Origin: Terfezia claveryi
Taxonomy: Eukaryota > Ascomycota > Pezizomycetes > Pezizales > Pezizaceae
Direction of reading: 5' to 3'
Assembly: GCA_015179025.1 (NCBI GenBank)
Contig: WHUX01000363.1
Coordinates: 1 to 37,580 of the forward strand
DNA: 37,580 nt
Within the stretch, counting starts at the first letter, position 1; each line of letters starts with the position of its first letter. Below the pieces are notes generated by a model. It did no database searches. It was not told where the DNA came from and saw nothing but the letters and a program-made list of their open reading frames with translations. The position numbers and the translations under genes were made by a program. Positions 1 through 10,380 of this stretch are shown here, piece after piece.

Positions 1-994
1 GGCGGCATTCCCTCTCTTCTTGGGTCAGGCGAGGCCTGCCTGCTGATAGATTCATAGGCGCTGGTCCACCGGCTACGAGGGAAGGGTGGGCTGGGTTGTT
101 GGTAATAGGGGTCTGTGGCTGAGTGCGAGCAGGTGAGAAAGTCGAGCGGGGGGCTGCGGTGGGGAAGGCCTTCAGGCTATTTCTAAACTTGGCCATCTTT
201 TGCTCCAATCGGCTAGCCAGATCAATGAACTCTTCAAGGGTGTTGACATCTGGGAAATTGATGAGTGCCTGCCTTAGCTCCACGATTAGGCCTTCCTGGA
301 ATTGATCCAATTTTATTTTGTCACTCCAGTCGACTTCAGCAGCCAACCTAGAGAATTCAGCCACATAGGTGGCGAGGTCGTTATTCTTTTGTCGAAGGGC
401 TCGAAGGGCTCTTGTGGCCATTCCTTCTGGATCCGGATCCCCAAACGCTCGGTCAAGGATAATAAATAAGGCGGAAATGTCCACTAGATTGATCCCTGTT
501 CCCAAAACATAGGGCTGGACTTGGTCCAGAGCCTTCCCCTCCAGCAGGCCGTAAACGTAGGCGAGTTTGTGCTGGGTGGTTGGAAATTTAGCAGCATCTC
601 CATTGAGCTTAATATTGATCGAGTTTTTCCAGGCCTTAAGGCGGGCCCGTTCACCATTAAATTTGGGTGGGGTGGGGAGGTCTTGGGTTTTGGCGGGCGT
701 GGCAGTCGCCGGTGCCTGTGCGGTTGCGGCGGCAAGGGCACGGTTGGGATTGCGAATGGTTACTCGGTCGTCTGCAAGGTCCTCTCGAAGAATAAATATT
801 TCATCTTCGACTTCTTTCAGCCTTCGTTCGGTGTTCTGGAGCTCCGCTCCTTGTTTTTCACCAATCTTATAGGTGGCAGTGAAGATATCGATGGCCATTC
901 GGCGGTATTCCAACAGCTGGGCAGGGTCTGAGGATATTGAGGTTTCCCTCCATGCTTGGAACCTGTCGGTGGGTAACGGGGTTGGTTCGGACAT
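1..994 (-). CDS. Ty3/gypsy gag (element C), N-terminal 331 codons, open at left edge
   Basis: Reading from the ATG at 994 down to base 1 gives 331 codons without a stop, so this gag is intact as far as the window shows. The N-terminal part (residues about 1-75) is helical and charged. A Pro/Ala/Thr linker leads into a retrotransposon-gag capsid domain with FNGERARLKAW near residue 118, then LAYVYGLLEGKALDQVQPYV, ALRALRQKN and FQEGLIVELRQAL. The visible end is proline-rich and closes with TQEERECR, just where a CCHC zinc knuckle would be expected. Gag forms the virus-like particle in which a Ty3-type element is reverse transcribed. It lies 36 bp inside its own 5' LTR (1031-1517). The start is chosen because it is the first ATG after the LTR and the frame is open throughout. 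The lack of RIP-type stops contrasts with elements A, B and D around it. Confidence 0.85.
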   Translation of the reverse strand, partial: MSEPTPLPTDRFQAWRETSISSDPAQLLEYRRMAIDIFTATYKIGEKQGAELQNTERRLKEVEDEIFILREDLADDRVTIRNPNRALAAATAQAPATATPAKTQDLPTPPKFNGERARLKAWKNSINIKLNGDAAKFPTTQHKLAYVYGLLEGKALDQVQPYVLGTGINLVDISALFIILDRAFGDPDPEGMATRALRALRQKNNDLATYVAEFSRLAAEVDWSDKIKLDQFQEGLIVELRQALINFPDVNTLEEFIDLASRLEQKMAKFRNSLKAFPTAAPRSTFSPARTQPQTPITNNPAHPSLVAGGPAPMNLSAGRPRLTQEERECR

Positions 995-1030
995 GACAGC
1001 GTACCAGTTGGTCGAGAAGATCCAACGTAG

Positions 1031-1517
1031 TGTAGCGACGGCTCTGGGGGCAAGGCGACCAAGGGGTATGCCGGGGCAAGGGCAAGGCTCGGATAACACA
1101 CATATAGGAATGCTACGTGTGTGACCAGGAGGCTGGGACGGGGGGCAAGGACAAGAGGCAAGAGAGGCAGAGGGCAAGGGATACGAGACACGTGGAAGCA
1201 GTTGCCGCATGTGTCAAGGGAGGCAGCTAGGCTACAGAGACAAGGCGAGGAGGTGCACAATGGAGATGTACCAACGTAGAGAGAAGCAAGGCCCTGTATT
1301 GGATATACAAGACGTTGGATGGGGATCCAACGAGAGGGCAGAGAGAGCAAGCTATATATACAGGCTTCCTTCCTGGCCAAGGCCACCAGAAGGAATAAGG
1401 TTCCCGAGACCCCTTATCTCGGGAACAGAGATAACAATGATATCAATCAACAATAACGAGAGTCGGACGGAATCCCGTCCGACTCTCAAACCTGGCTAGG
1501 AAAGGACGGTTGTGACA
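1031..1517 (-). repeat. 5' LTR of element C (487 bp)
   Basis: Read on the minus strand it starts TGTCACAACCG at 1517 and ends TACA at 1031, and the gag of element C follows directly. It aligns with two other copies of the family in the window (13165-13700 and 14219-14779), sharing GAGATAAG, CTTATTCCTT and the TATATATAG box. It contains two strong hairpins: 1458-1487 (13-bp arms, 4-nt loop) and 1403-1429 (GTTCCCGAGA/TCTCGGGAAC with a 7-nt loop). The junction with element A is at 1517/1518. The matching end and the target duplication lie outside the window. Confidence 0.85.
1352..1360 (-). promoter_or_regulatory. Probable TATA box of element C LTR
   Basis: TATATATAG on the minus strand lies in the middle of the LTR. 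It is kept at the equivalent place in the LTR at 13165-13700 and the one at 14219-14779, as expected for the U3 promoter that drives gag transcription. Confidence 0.5.
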
Positions 1518-3531
1518 ACTCAAAGACCACACAATCTTCCACAATCAGATACAGACACGGAAGATGATCTCATTGACATCCCAATGGAGGATATCCTATC
1601 TCGTGGGATAGAATCTTCTAGACACTCCATATATAGTCCAGACGAGTTACAGTCATTTCCATCTGGATTAATTGATCGATTTGGCCTACCTTCCCGAAGA
1701 CCACCTTAACGAACAAATAGCAATGCCTCTTCACAACCCCATCCCGCACAACCCCCACTACGTCCAATTCGACCCCTTCGCACAGGACTAAGCCAACAAG
1801 AATATGACGAATTATTGGCTAGAATAGTTCGTGATGGAGCCACAGAATTCGAACGGCAATGAGCTGAAATTCTGAACCTTACCGAAGGACTAAATGCTCA
1901 AGCTAGTTTTCTAAAACAAGCACAAGAAGCTCATACTATCGTATTTAATGGTGCAAGAGCTACTTATGAACACTTAAAGTTGCTACGACAACAGGTAACT
2001 GAAGAAGTAGCAGCTCTAAAAGGGCAAACAGATGGGCAAGAAGATGCTATGAAACGGCTAACAGTTTCTATTAAAGAAACGTTAGAAATCCAATGGCAAG
2101 AGCTAACAAAGAAGCTCAAGGAGGATACGGAGGCGATAATTGATGCAGCTAAGGTAGAGTTTGATGGTATCAAGGCAGATGTTGGCAAGTTAAATGATTG
2201 GGCACAAAAGGCAATCAAACAAGAACAAGATGATCGCATTCGGAGTTGTGAGACTAATAAGGAATCGGTAGAAGAACTCTCCTGCCAAATCCAAACTCAC
2301 AAAAGAAAGCTCAAAGACCTACAAGAGCAACCACTTGGCCAACAGCGCCCACCAAAACGAACTCGATCAATTGATGATGATATCGAAGATTTCATCATCT
2401 GTGGTACTCGGACAGGTCCAGTACCACCCCCTCCACCTCCACCACCTCCACCTCCAGTCCAGAAAACTCGAGTTCTTTCTGATAAAAAAGAACCCCGAAA
2501 CCTCCCCCTACCTCCGAAGTTCGATGGAACTTCAAGCAAGCTGAAGGAGTTCCTAATGAAGGTAGATCACACCTTTGAATGCATGCCGCTAATATACTCC
2601 ACTCATAGCGAAAAAATCCTGTTCGTAGCGGATCTACTTACAGGAGGTGCGAGCACTTGGTATTATACAAATCAACATAAGCGAACACCAGATGCCAACT
2701 CCGGATGGGTTGAATGGGACACATTTAACATCTTTAAACGTGAATTCATTAATGTACATCAGAACCAGCATGAGAAGCGGGATGCAAAGGTCTCCCTTCA
2801 GAAGGAATTCCAGAAGAAAGGTGAGTTGATGAAAGATTTCATCGCTCATGTCAGGGTTCATCAGTTGGTAGCGGAACTACCACGAGAACAGCTCTAGGAG
2901 CACCTGATTAGCACAATTCAGCCTGAAACTCGGGCCCATATGGTCCGAGTCAGTACTGACAAAGACATTCTAGATAAGGTACCTGCTAGTACAGAAATGT
3001 GCTTTCAGGCTATCGCAAATGCTAGGTCTCAGGTTGAGTATGAGAAGGTTAGGGAGGCACATGCACAGAGCCAGTTCCGTCAAAAGGAACAGGCTGCTGG
3101 TGCGAAAAAGGAGGTACCCAATACCCCAAGACTACTGAAAAGAAATCCGACAATCTCAAAGATCGGATTACCAAACCAAAGCAGAAAGCAAAAACCAAGC
3201 CTGATGCCAAATCCAAGCCCAAGTCCGATACTTCTTCCAAGAAGGAAAAAGAGCCTAGTCAAGACAAAGTCACATATGTAATGCGACAGGCTCGGAAAAA
3301 GGATGGCAGTGCATCAAGTGTAGGGACAAAACTCATATGATGGGTGACTGTTCAATTGGTTGGAAGGTTACGGATGAGTCAAAGGTAAAGGGAAAGGGAA
3401 AAGGAAAAGAGGAGGCAAAGAAAGTGGCCACAGTGTCTGCAGGAGCGGCTGTAGTAGCGCCACTTGAGGTTCAGTTTGGGCATATTGTTAGTGAGGATGA
3501 GTTGGATTATGGGGAAAATTTAGACTGTTAG
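1518..3531 (+). pseudogene. Element A gag with CCHC zinc knuckle, broken
   Basis: The N-terminal codons are cut off by element C. One frame then runs to 2897 with in-frame stops at 1707 (TAA), 1860 (TGA) and 2895 (TAG), all explained by C-to-T changes. A coiled-coil-like segment (about 1980-2330) precedes a poly-proline run (about 2424-2457). The capsid domain follows, with LPLPPKFDGTSSKLKEF and STWYYTNQ. Continuation runs from 2898 to 3281. Frameshifts near 3240 and 3305 lead to the zinc knuckle at 3310-3351, which has the spacing C-X2-C-X4-H-X4-C (CIKCRDKTHMMGDC). The product would be the structural Gag that packages element RNA. It cannot be made intact from this copy. Confidence 0.8.
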
Positions 3532-3769
3532 GGATGCGGGCTATCTAGTACGTCGGGTCGGATAGTCTCGCAAGATTGGTTTTCTGTTTATGTTATAAGG
3601 AATGGCATCTCTGTTGGCAGTTGGAAGGAGGAACATGAAGGGGAACCTATAGATATTGACCCTGTTTTGATTAGTTCTGTTTCTCACAATTTTCTTCTTC
3701 TGCTATTTCTTCTTTTCTTTATCAAATAAAAACGCAAAAAAAGGGACAAAAAGAAAAGCTGATGATGAG

Positions 3770-4366
3770 GTGGCTCCTCATATTGGCGCACTCGAAAAAA
3801 GACCACAAAAGGTGGCGGTGCCGGATATTTTATTGAATGGAATTAAGGATCTCTCTTTGGCAGGAAAATCAGGTGCGAAGGTATTGAAGCGTGAAGGATT
3901 GAAATTTCTTATCTTTGTTAAGTTATCTTAGATGTACGGAGGAAATAAACGCGAAATTTCCATTAATGCTTTGGTTGATACTGGCGCAGAAGCCACGATT
4001 TTTGATTCTTCTTTTGTTGAACAGATGATGCTGCCTTGGGTTAAGAGGGAGAAAAGACTGAGATTGGAGAGCGCTGACGGCTCGATTCTCAAGAGGTCTG
4101 GCACAGTGCAGGTTCAGAACCTGCAGATGGAGGTCCTAGATGCAAGATCGGGACGAAACAAAACTCTTGACCTGGTAACTGAGGTTGCGTGCCTCGAGCC
4201 AGGTCTTCCACTCATTTTGGGGATGGATTGGATTAAAGCCAATTGTGATAAGCTACGGGTCACCACTCCTTATGGACTCGAGCTAAAAAGATCGTTGGAA
4301 ATCGAGAGGTTACTGATTTCGCTGACTTTGACGAAGTACTTGCAGAGACTCAATATGTCAGATTAA
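3770..4366 (+). pseudogene. Element A aspartic protease domain
   Basis: The active-site motif ALVDTGAEATIF and the downstream LILGMDWI are the two hallmarks of a retroviral-type aspartic protease, which cleaves the Gag-Pol polyprotein. The clean part starts at 3932. The same frame extends upstream to about 3770 (KRKADDEVAPHIGALEKR) with a stop just before 3932. It is in another frame from gag, either by programmed frameshift in the live element or by decay here. The 4310-4366 segment is duplicated, in decayed form, on the minus strand at 31107-31168. Confidence 0.75.
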
Positions 4367-4422
4367 TTGAAATAGGGGAATGGGATTATCAGAAGTTCGC
4401 TAATAGAGACGTTCGCAAGGTT

Positions 4423-5400
4423 ATGAAAATAACAGCGACTGAAAATATCCATGAACTTGCTAATCGATTGCCAATACAGTACAGGGATTTTGTAAAAATC
4501 TTTGGAAAGGAGTTGCAATCCGCCCTTCCCATGCACAGTCCACAAGATATGACAATTGAGTTAGAAGAAGGAAAGAGTCCCTCGTCAGGAAAACTATACC
4601 CCCTTTCCCCTAATGAACTGTAGTTCTCAAAGAATACCTAGATGAGATGCTCCGAACCGGCAAGATAAGACCGAGCAAAAGCAGTGCTGGCGCTCCATAT
4701 TCTTTGCCAAATAGCCAAATGGCAAGCTCAGAATAGTCGTAGACTATAGAGGGCTCAATGCTATAACCAAAAAAGACAAGTATCCCCTACCACTTATGAC
4801 TACCCTAATGGAACAAGTTGGTACTTCACAGGTTTTCTCCAAACTCGATCTCAAACTCGGGTTTAACCTACTCAGAATAGCAGCTGGAGACGAGTGGAAA
4901 ACAGCGTTCAAGACAAGATATGGCCTATATGAATATTCAGTTATACCTTTTGGGCTAACTAATACGCCATCTGTTTTCCAGCGACACGTTAACAATATTC
5001 TATCGGAACGAATTGACCGAGAAATAGTTGTATATATTGATGATATCCTCATTTATACCCAAACAGAGGAAGAACATGTCGAGCTCGTCCGTTGGGTGCT
5101 GCAGAAACTAACGGAGAATATCCTTTGTGTCAACATAGACAAGTGTATCTTCCATGTCCCAGAAGTCGAATTCGTGGGATTTAAAGTAGGTACAAAGGGG
5201 ATACAAATGGGGCAGAAGAAAGTCGAGGACAACTCGCCTGGCAGGCTCCTCGGAACATCAAAGAAGTGCAGAGGTTTATTGGATTTGCTAATTTCTATCA
5301 CCGGTTTATTCAAGGCTTTAGTAGTTTGGCTTTGCCGATTCTGACACTAACGCACAATGGAGTTCTTGGAACTGGACACAGCAGTGTCAACAGGCCTTCG
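4423..5400 (+). pseudogene. Element A reverse transcriptase, broken
   Basis: RT motifs appear in order across two or three frames: the pre-RT segment LYPLSPNEL (to 4620), then KLRIVVDYRGLNAITKKDKY just before 4796, then FSKLDLKLGFNLLRI, IPFGLTNTPSVFQR and the catalytic YIDDILIYT near 5030-5053. The YxDD aspartates are intact. A TAG at 4621 and frame changes near 4620 and 5230 break the reading frame. The enzyme would copy element RNA into cDNA inside the particle. Confidence 0.8.
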
Positions 5401-5821
5401 ATGAGTTGAAATATAGGTTCACCACCGCTCCGATACTATGCCATTGTCACTCAGAACGACCAAAAATGATCGAGACAGATGCGTCTGATCTAGCAAAAGC
5501 TGGTATTCTATCCTAAAAAGAACCAGATGGTTGTTGGCACCCAGTAGCATACTATTCGAAATACTTAATCCCAGCAGAACTTAATTACGATGTCCATGAC
5601 AAGGAGATGGTCGTAATTGTCAATTGTTTTCAGGAATGGAGACATTTTCTCATGGGTGCCCCGGAGGAGATAATTGTGTATATGGATCACAAGAACCTTG
5701 AGTACTTTAATTCCACTAAGATACTTAATCGAAAGCAGGCCAAATGGGCGGAAATACTAAGCCAGTTTAATTTTAGAATCATCTACCGCCCAGGTGATAA
5801 AAATGGCAAAGCAGATGCACT
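5401..5821 (+). pseudogene. Element A RNase H, interrupted by a solo LTR
   Basis: The typical gypsy RNase H signatures are present: an ETDASD motif (about 5475), PVAYYSKYL-like text, then the clean stretch 5607-5821 with EWRHFLMGAPEEIIVYMDHK, LNRKQAKWAEIL and YRPGDKNGKADAL. A TAA near 5513 breaks the frame. The coding sequence stops at 5821, where an LTR is inserted. The downstream linker to integrase resumes at 6471. Confidence 0.75.
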
Positions 5822-6470
5822 TGTTGAGATACAGGTATATGAGATATACACTATATCGAACAGGCAGCGGTAATTCAACCAAGTATACAATAAAGGAGAA
5901 ACTTGGGAACGGATCTAATAGGCTGGTAGAGGATATTCTGGAGAACGTAGAGGACGTTATGGATACTGTAGAGGACGCTGTAGAGCGTGCACTAGAAACG
6001 TAGAATATATAGGAGAATATATGAGTGAATGAGATTGATGTGTGAGCTGATGTTCTGAACTAATGTGAACTGATGTGAACTGATAATCTCTGAAGGAAGG
6101 GAATTCCCCTCCTATATATACACGATTCCAGCAAGCTATAGCATAAGCCAGAGCGTGCTAAATACGTTCAACATGATTACAACATACTCAACATATTTGA
6201 GTTTATAACAATAAAGTTTAACAGAAGTATAACTCAGAATATGGTTTAACATGTGTTGTAAGCATGTGAATAGAGCTAAAACAGAGTTATTAGAGCGTGA
6301 ATAACATAACTAATAATAGAGTTATGCATATGAAAAGCATATGGAAATACTTAATCTATGTAAGTATGAAGCACATGATTTGACATGTGGTGGAATGTAA
6401 TTAGGAATGAATAATGCATGTGTATGTGATTTGTGGTGTAAGAGAGAGCGTTTGAACGCGTTTTTTAATA
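5822..6470 (+). repeat. Solo LTR (649 bp) in element A
   Basis: The insert starts TGTTGAGATAC and ends AATA (AACA with one transition would complete the TGTT...AACA ends). It is flanked by the duplication GCACT at 5817-5821 and 6471-6475. The empty site is visible in the related minus-strand copy near 34480-34500, where GCACT occurs once between the RNase H end and the integrase linker. No internal coding region remains, as expected after LTR-LTR recombination. It contains TATATATACACG near 6113 and three short repeats of the type GTAGAGGA about 5927-5980. The parent family is not otherwise seen in the window. Strand is assigned from the TATA-like box only. Confidence 0.8.
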
Positions 6471-6475
6471 GCACT

Positions 6476-8111
6476 TTCTTATCAGGTTGATCCTGACCTC
6501 GAAGGAGGGGGAGAGAAGCAGGACCACACGATTCGGATATTCAAGCCTGGTTAATTCCAACTAGGAACAACTGAGGAGAGTCTAGTAACGCGCCGCATTA
6601 TGGCAGTGAAGGCCTCACAAACAGAAGAATTAGGTTGGTCTAAAGAGATCCTAGAGGCTGGCCTTAAGGATGACAAGTGGTTAGGGATTCTGAATTTGTT
6701 GAAGTTTGGCAAGGAGTATCCTGGACTCGATCATTACGGTTTAGAAGATGACATGGTAACCTATGAACGTTGCCTATATATACCTAACAACAACTCCCTT
6801 AAGTTGAAAGTGGCTTTCCAGTGCCACGATGCTAAAGTTGCAGGTCATTTCGGATGCGACAAAACCCTCGAGCTCATGAAACGAAATTACTACTGGCCTA
6901 ATATGGAAGACTGGGTACGAAACTACGTTCGCACATGCGATGCTTGCCTAAGAAATAAGACAGTAAGACATAAAAAATATAGCAAGCTCGTACCTCTTCC
7001 AAACCCCTATAGGCCGTAGGAACACATTTCGATGGATTTCATCACTGATTTACCACCAGTCAAAGGGTATAATCAGATCTGGGTTATTGTTGATAGGTTT
7101 ACTAAGATGTCACATTTTATTCCCTTGAAGAACCGGAAGGCAAAAGAGTTGGCTGGGATATTTGTCAAGAAGGTTTGGAGGCTGCACGGATTACCAAAGA
7201 GGGTTGTTTCGGATCAGGATTCGGTGTTTACAAGTTTGTTTTGGATGTAGGTAATGCGATTATTAGGAGTTGAATTGGATAAGTCCTCGGCATATCACCC
7301 CCAGACCGATGGTCAAACTGAACGAGTCAACCAGACCCTTGAGCATTATCTACGGACATATTGCTGTTGGGATCAGGATGACTGGGTCGAGTTATTACCA
7401 TTTGGCGAGTTCTGTTATAATAACACTGTCCATTCTAGTACCAAACTCATACCATTCTTTGCTGCATATGCTCAACACCCAGAAAATAATTTCCAGAATC
7501 CAACCAAAGCCTCAACTGAATCGAACAACCCTGAGGCAGTTAAGACAGTCGAAACCTTAGACGCAATGAAAGAGGCTATGAGGGAGAACATGAAGGCAGC
7601 ACAGGACCGGATATCCAAATACTACAATCTCAAGGTAGCAGAGAAGGAACCGACATTCAAAGTGGGAAATTGGGTTATGGTCAACACAAAGAACATCAAA
7701 ACAAGGCGTCCGACCAAGAAGCTTGACTACAAGTTACGAGGGAAGTTTAGAATTAAACGGCTTATTGGCACTTATGCCTATGAGTTAGAGCTTCCCCCAA
7801 CTACAGGCAAAACTCACCCAGTTTTTCATATTAGTTTGTTGGAACCCTACCACCTTAATACGATTGCTGGCAGACGCTCACCAACACCCCCTCCAGTCGA
7901 CCTTGAAGAATCGGAATACCAGGTGGAAAAGGTTAGGACGAGTGAGCTCAGGAAGGGATGGGTTATGTATTTAGTCTCTTGGAAGAGTTACAGTCCTGAT
8001 GACGACACATGGGAACCATATGAGAACCTGAAGGATGGAGCAGCCGATTTAATTCGAAAATTCAATCTGGATAATCCTCGTAAGCCTCGGGACCTTGATG
8101 TTATCTTGTGA
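6476..8111 (+). pseudogene. Element A integrase with C-terminal chromodomain
   Basis: The zinc-binding HHCC region (CHDAKVAGHFG, then CDACLRNK) precedes the catalytic core: first Asp in MDFITDLPP (7032 on), second in VVSDQDSVF (about 7206) and the Glu in TDGQTERVNQTLE (about 7310). All three catalytic acidic residues are readable. TAG stops at 7016 (TGG changed) and 7248 (CAG changed) interrupt the frame; the last 285 codons (7254-8111) are open. Residues encoded from about 7905 form a chromodomain (EYQVEKV, YLVSWKSYSPDDDTWEPYENL), which marks a chromovirus and would steer integration to modified chromatin. The frame 8108-8320 beyond it is non-coding. Confidence 0.85.
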
Positions 8112-8341
8112 GGATTTTTCTTTTTTTCCTATTATTAGGCATTAGGTTTTTTGAATTATCTTTACGTTTTTGTTTTACTTGTATTTCTGATGCCATATTG
8201 TCCCAGGGGTGCAATGAGACGTACGCAGCTATGTTTTGGCTATCGTATATGAGGACTGGTCCTCAAGCCCCATCCATTGTTGTTAGTAGCAATAATGATT
8301 CTGATTGCATGATCAATTAGGTTCTTGCAGACAAGAACCTT

Positions 8342-8352
8342 AAGGGGGGAGG
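8342..8352 (+). promoter_or_regulatory. Polypurine tract of element A
   Basis: The purine run AAGGGGGGAGG lies immediately before the 3' LTR (8356), where plus-strand DNA synthesis is primed. A matching run is found just outside the LTR of the minus-strand copy (about 32611-32622). Confidence 0.6.
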
Positions 8353-8355
8353 CAC

Positions 8356-9818
8356 TATCACAGGGTAACATCCAGCCCTACCAAAGGTACTTGGGCCCTT
8401 ATAGAACGACCCTAGAATCTATATGAACTCTAGGTACACTCTTAGTAGTGTGGTGCAAACGTTTCTAATACTTATCTATAAGAGTTAAGTATATGAAATG
8501 GGTATGAACCTCGGAATAGTTTATAATCATCCTAGATGGTTAAGACCCTGATGGAACGTCCATAGACCCTTGAGGGAGCTACGGTTTAAGTTTCATAAGA
8601 ATCCGATTAATGGTTCAATAGTTATACTCAGATTAATATGCTGACTATATGCATATATATGCTAGCTATATTAGCTGTTACCCTGAAGTCTTGGCGTTAC
8701 CCTGAATATTGAATTATTACCCTGAACTGCAGGAAAATAATTCGGTAAAAATAACTAAAAAAAATGAAGGACCGAGGGCGCACTTTAGACCAAAGTGCGT
8801 CCGGTGACACTATAAAGGAGTGCGCCCAAGACAGAAGCCAAAGGTAGGGCCAAAACATAAAGTTCTCCGAATTTAATGTTTCAAGGTTCTATCTAGGCCT
8901 ACTCTTCGTCCTGATTCCATTTCTGCAATCCCTTTTATAATCGGAGTTAAACTCATGGAGATATTAGACTTTTAATATGGTCATATAGGTCCTCGAGGAA
9001 GTTTACTTATTATTGGTAATAACTCCGTGAATAATTTGGGTATCGCGATAAACTAAGATTCTATAATCTTCTATGCGTTGATACCTTTCCAATGGTAATC
9101 TACTTGTGACCCACGGTTCTCTATTCATAGAGTTATGTGCAGTTGAAAATTATTTTCAATGGACACTAGACACTATTAAGTGAATACTGCCGGAAACATA
9201 ATTAGATGCCTTCGGATATTGTCGGATGGTAATTCGATAGTATCGGGGATTGGTAACGTATCTGGAATTGAATTTAGTTGTCTCGGATAAGAATTCTTTA
9301 ATAGGATAAGCGAGCTATAAGCGAAGTACGTATAACATGCAGATATGGGAATATTCTCTACGTTCGGGTTAGTAACCTGTGACAACGAGTGCAGATAGCT
9401 ACTGCATTAATAAAGGTGTGGATGGCATAACACTTAGGAAGAAATTCCAAGGTAACAGGTAGGCCCGCGTTTTATAAAATATTTTTATCATAAGAATATC
9501 TACGAACACCGTGGGATATAAATAGTGCAAGTAGTTCCGGTTGAATTCATTCTACCACCAGCGAGTATTCGAAAGCAAGAGCACCTTGAGTACACGAAGC
9601 TTACAAAGTTCTAAGTCTTGAGTTAACTTTACGTTTAAGCAACATAGGATTTATTTTGTGTTACGAAATAAGATCCATCGTAAGGAACTACTGTTGGACT
9701 AAACTTTACTGCTATAGGATTGATATTCTGTGTTGCGGAATAGATATCGTTGTGGCAGGAAATTACGGCCGTCCTAATAGTTGCAAGAGCGCTATCAGTT
9801 AATAGGGCCCCCGTGACA
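8356..9818 (+). repeat. 3' LTR of element A (1463 bp)
   Basis: It begins TATCACAGGG (TG to TA by transition) and ends CCCCGTGACA, so the original ends were probably TGTCACGGGG...CCCCGTGACA. It aligns along its length with the minus-strand LTR at 31169-32606, which fixes both ends. Right of it, base 9819 resumes element B RNase H. It holds no gene; the short open frames inside it (for example 9176-9385 and 9635-9826 on the minus strand) are not supported. Confidence 0.85.
9517..9525 (+). promoter_or_regulatory. Probable TATA box of element A LTR
   Basis: TATAAATAG is conserved at the same place in the other copy of this LTR (31169-32606) although both have drifted around it, consistent with the U3 promoter. 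Confidence 0.5.
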
Positions 9819-10380
9819 CTTGCCACCAGCTTTTCCGGGTCGGTACTTGATCTTAAAGTTGAAGCGAGAGAGGAATTCTGACTACCTAGCCTGCCGTCGG
9901 TTGAGCAGCTTGGTAGTTGTAAAATACTTAAAGTTTTTGTGATCAGATAATACCTCGATAATCCCCTTAGCTGACTCCAGATATGGCCTCCACTCCTCGA
10001 ATGCCCTTATGATAGCCATCAGCTCCTTGTCGTAGATCTCGTAGTTGCACTCAGCCGTGGAGTGCTTTTTCGAGAAGTAGGCCACTGGATGGAGGATGCT
10101 GTTGACATACTGAGAGAGGATTCCCGTGGAGACATAGTTAGAGGCATCGGTTTCGACGACACATTCCTGGTCAGGGTCGAAATGTGCCAGGATTGGTGCT
10201 GAGCAGAAGGCTTCCTTGAGGTTCTGGAAGACAGATTGGGCTTCTGGATTCCAGTCGAAGCACCGGTCTTTTTTGGTCAGTGTGGTGAGAGGGGCTACGA
10301 TCTTCGAATATCCTGGAATGAACCGTCGGTAGAAGTTAGCGAATCCCAGGAAGGCTTAGATGTCCTTGAGATTTGCTGGG
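9819..10380 (-). pseudogene. Element B RNase H, truncated by element A
   Basis: Readable signatures include [14 protein letters not shown], an ETDAS segment, then [20 protein letters not shown] and a conserved [11 protein letters not shown] block (10085-9882). A TAG at 9882 ends the clean frame; beyond it FKIKYRPGKAGGK is visible before the junction at 9819. The TSD left by element A would be 9819-9823 (CTTGC), but the other copy is outside the window. Confidence 0.7.

Larger units (their letters stand above)
1518..9818 (+). mobile_element. Element A: Ty3/gypsy chromovirus, RIP-damaged, 5' end missing
   Basis: In order: gag with zinc knuckle (1518-3531), protease (about 3770-4366), reverse transcriptase (about 4423-5400), RNase H (about 5450-5821), integrase and chromodomain (6480-8111), polypurine tract (8342-8352) and 3' LTR (8356-9818). 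The 5' LTR and gag start are missing because element C is inserted at 1517/1518. The frame shifts between gag, protease and RT, and several TAG/TAA/TGA stops fit CAG, CAA, CGA or TGG changed by C-to-T transitions, so this copy is inactive. Its 3' end sits inside the RNase H region of element B. Two more decayed copies of the family lie on the minus strand at 30708-34655. Confidence 0.85.

Noticed and set aside
484..1386. Several open frames on both strands over the element C gag start and LTR
   Set aside because: They are other frames of the intact gag (994 to 1) or lie in the LTR; none shows a domain.
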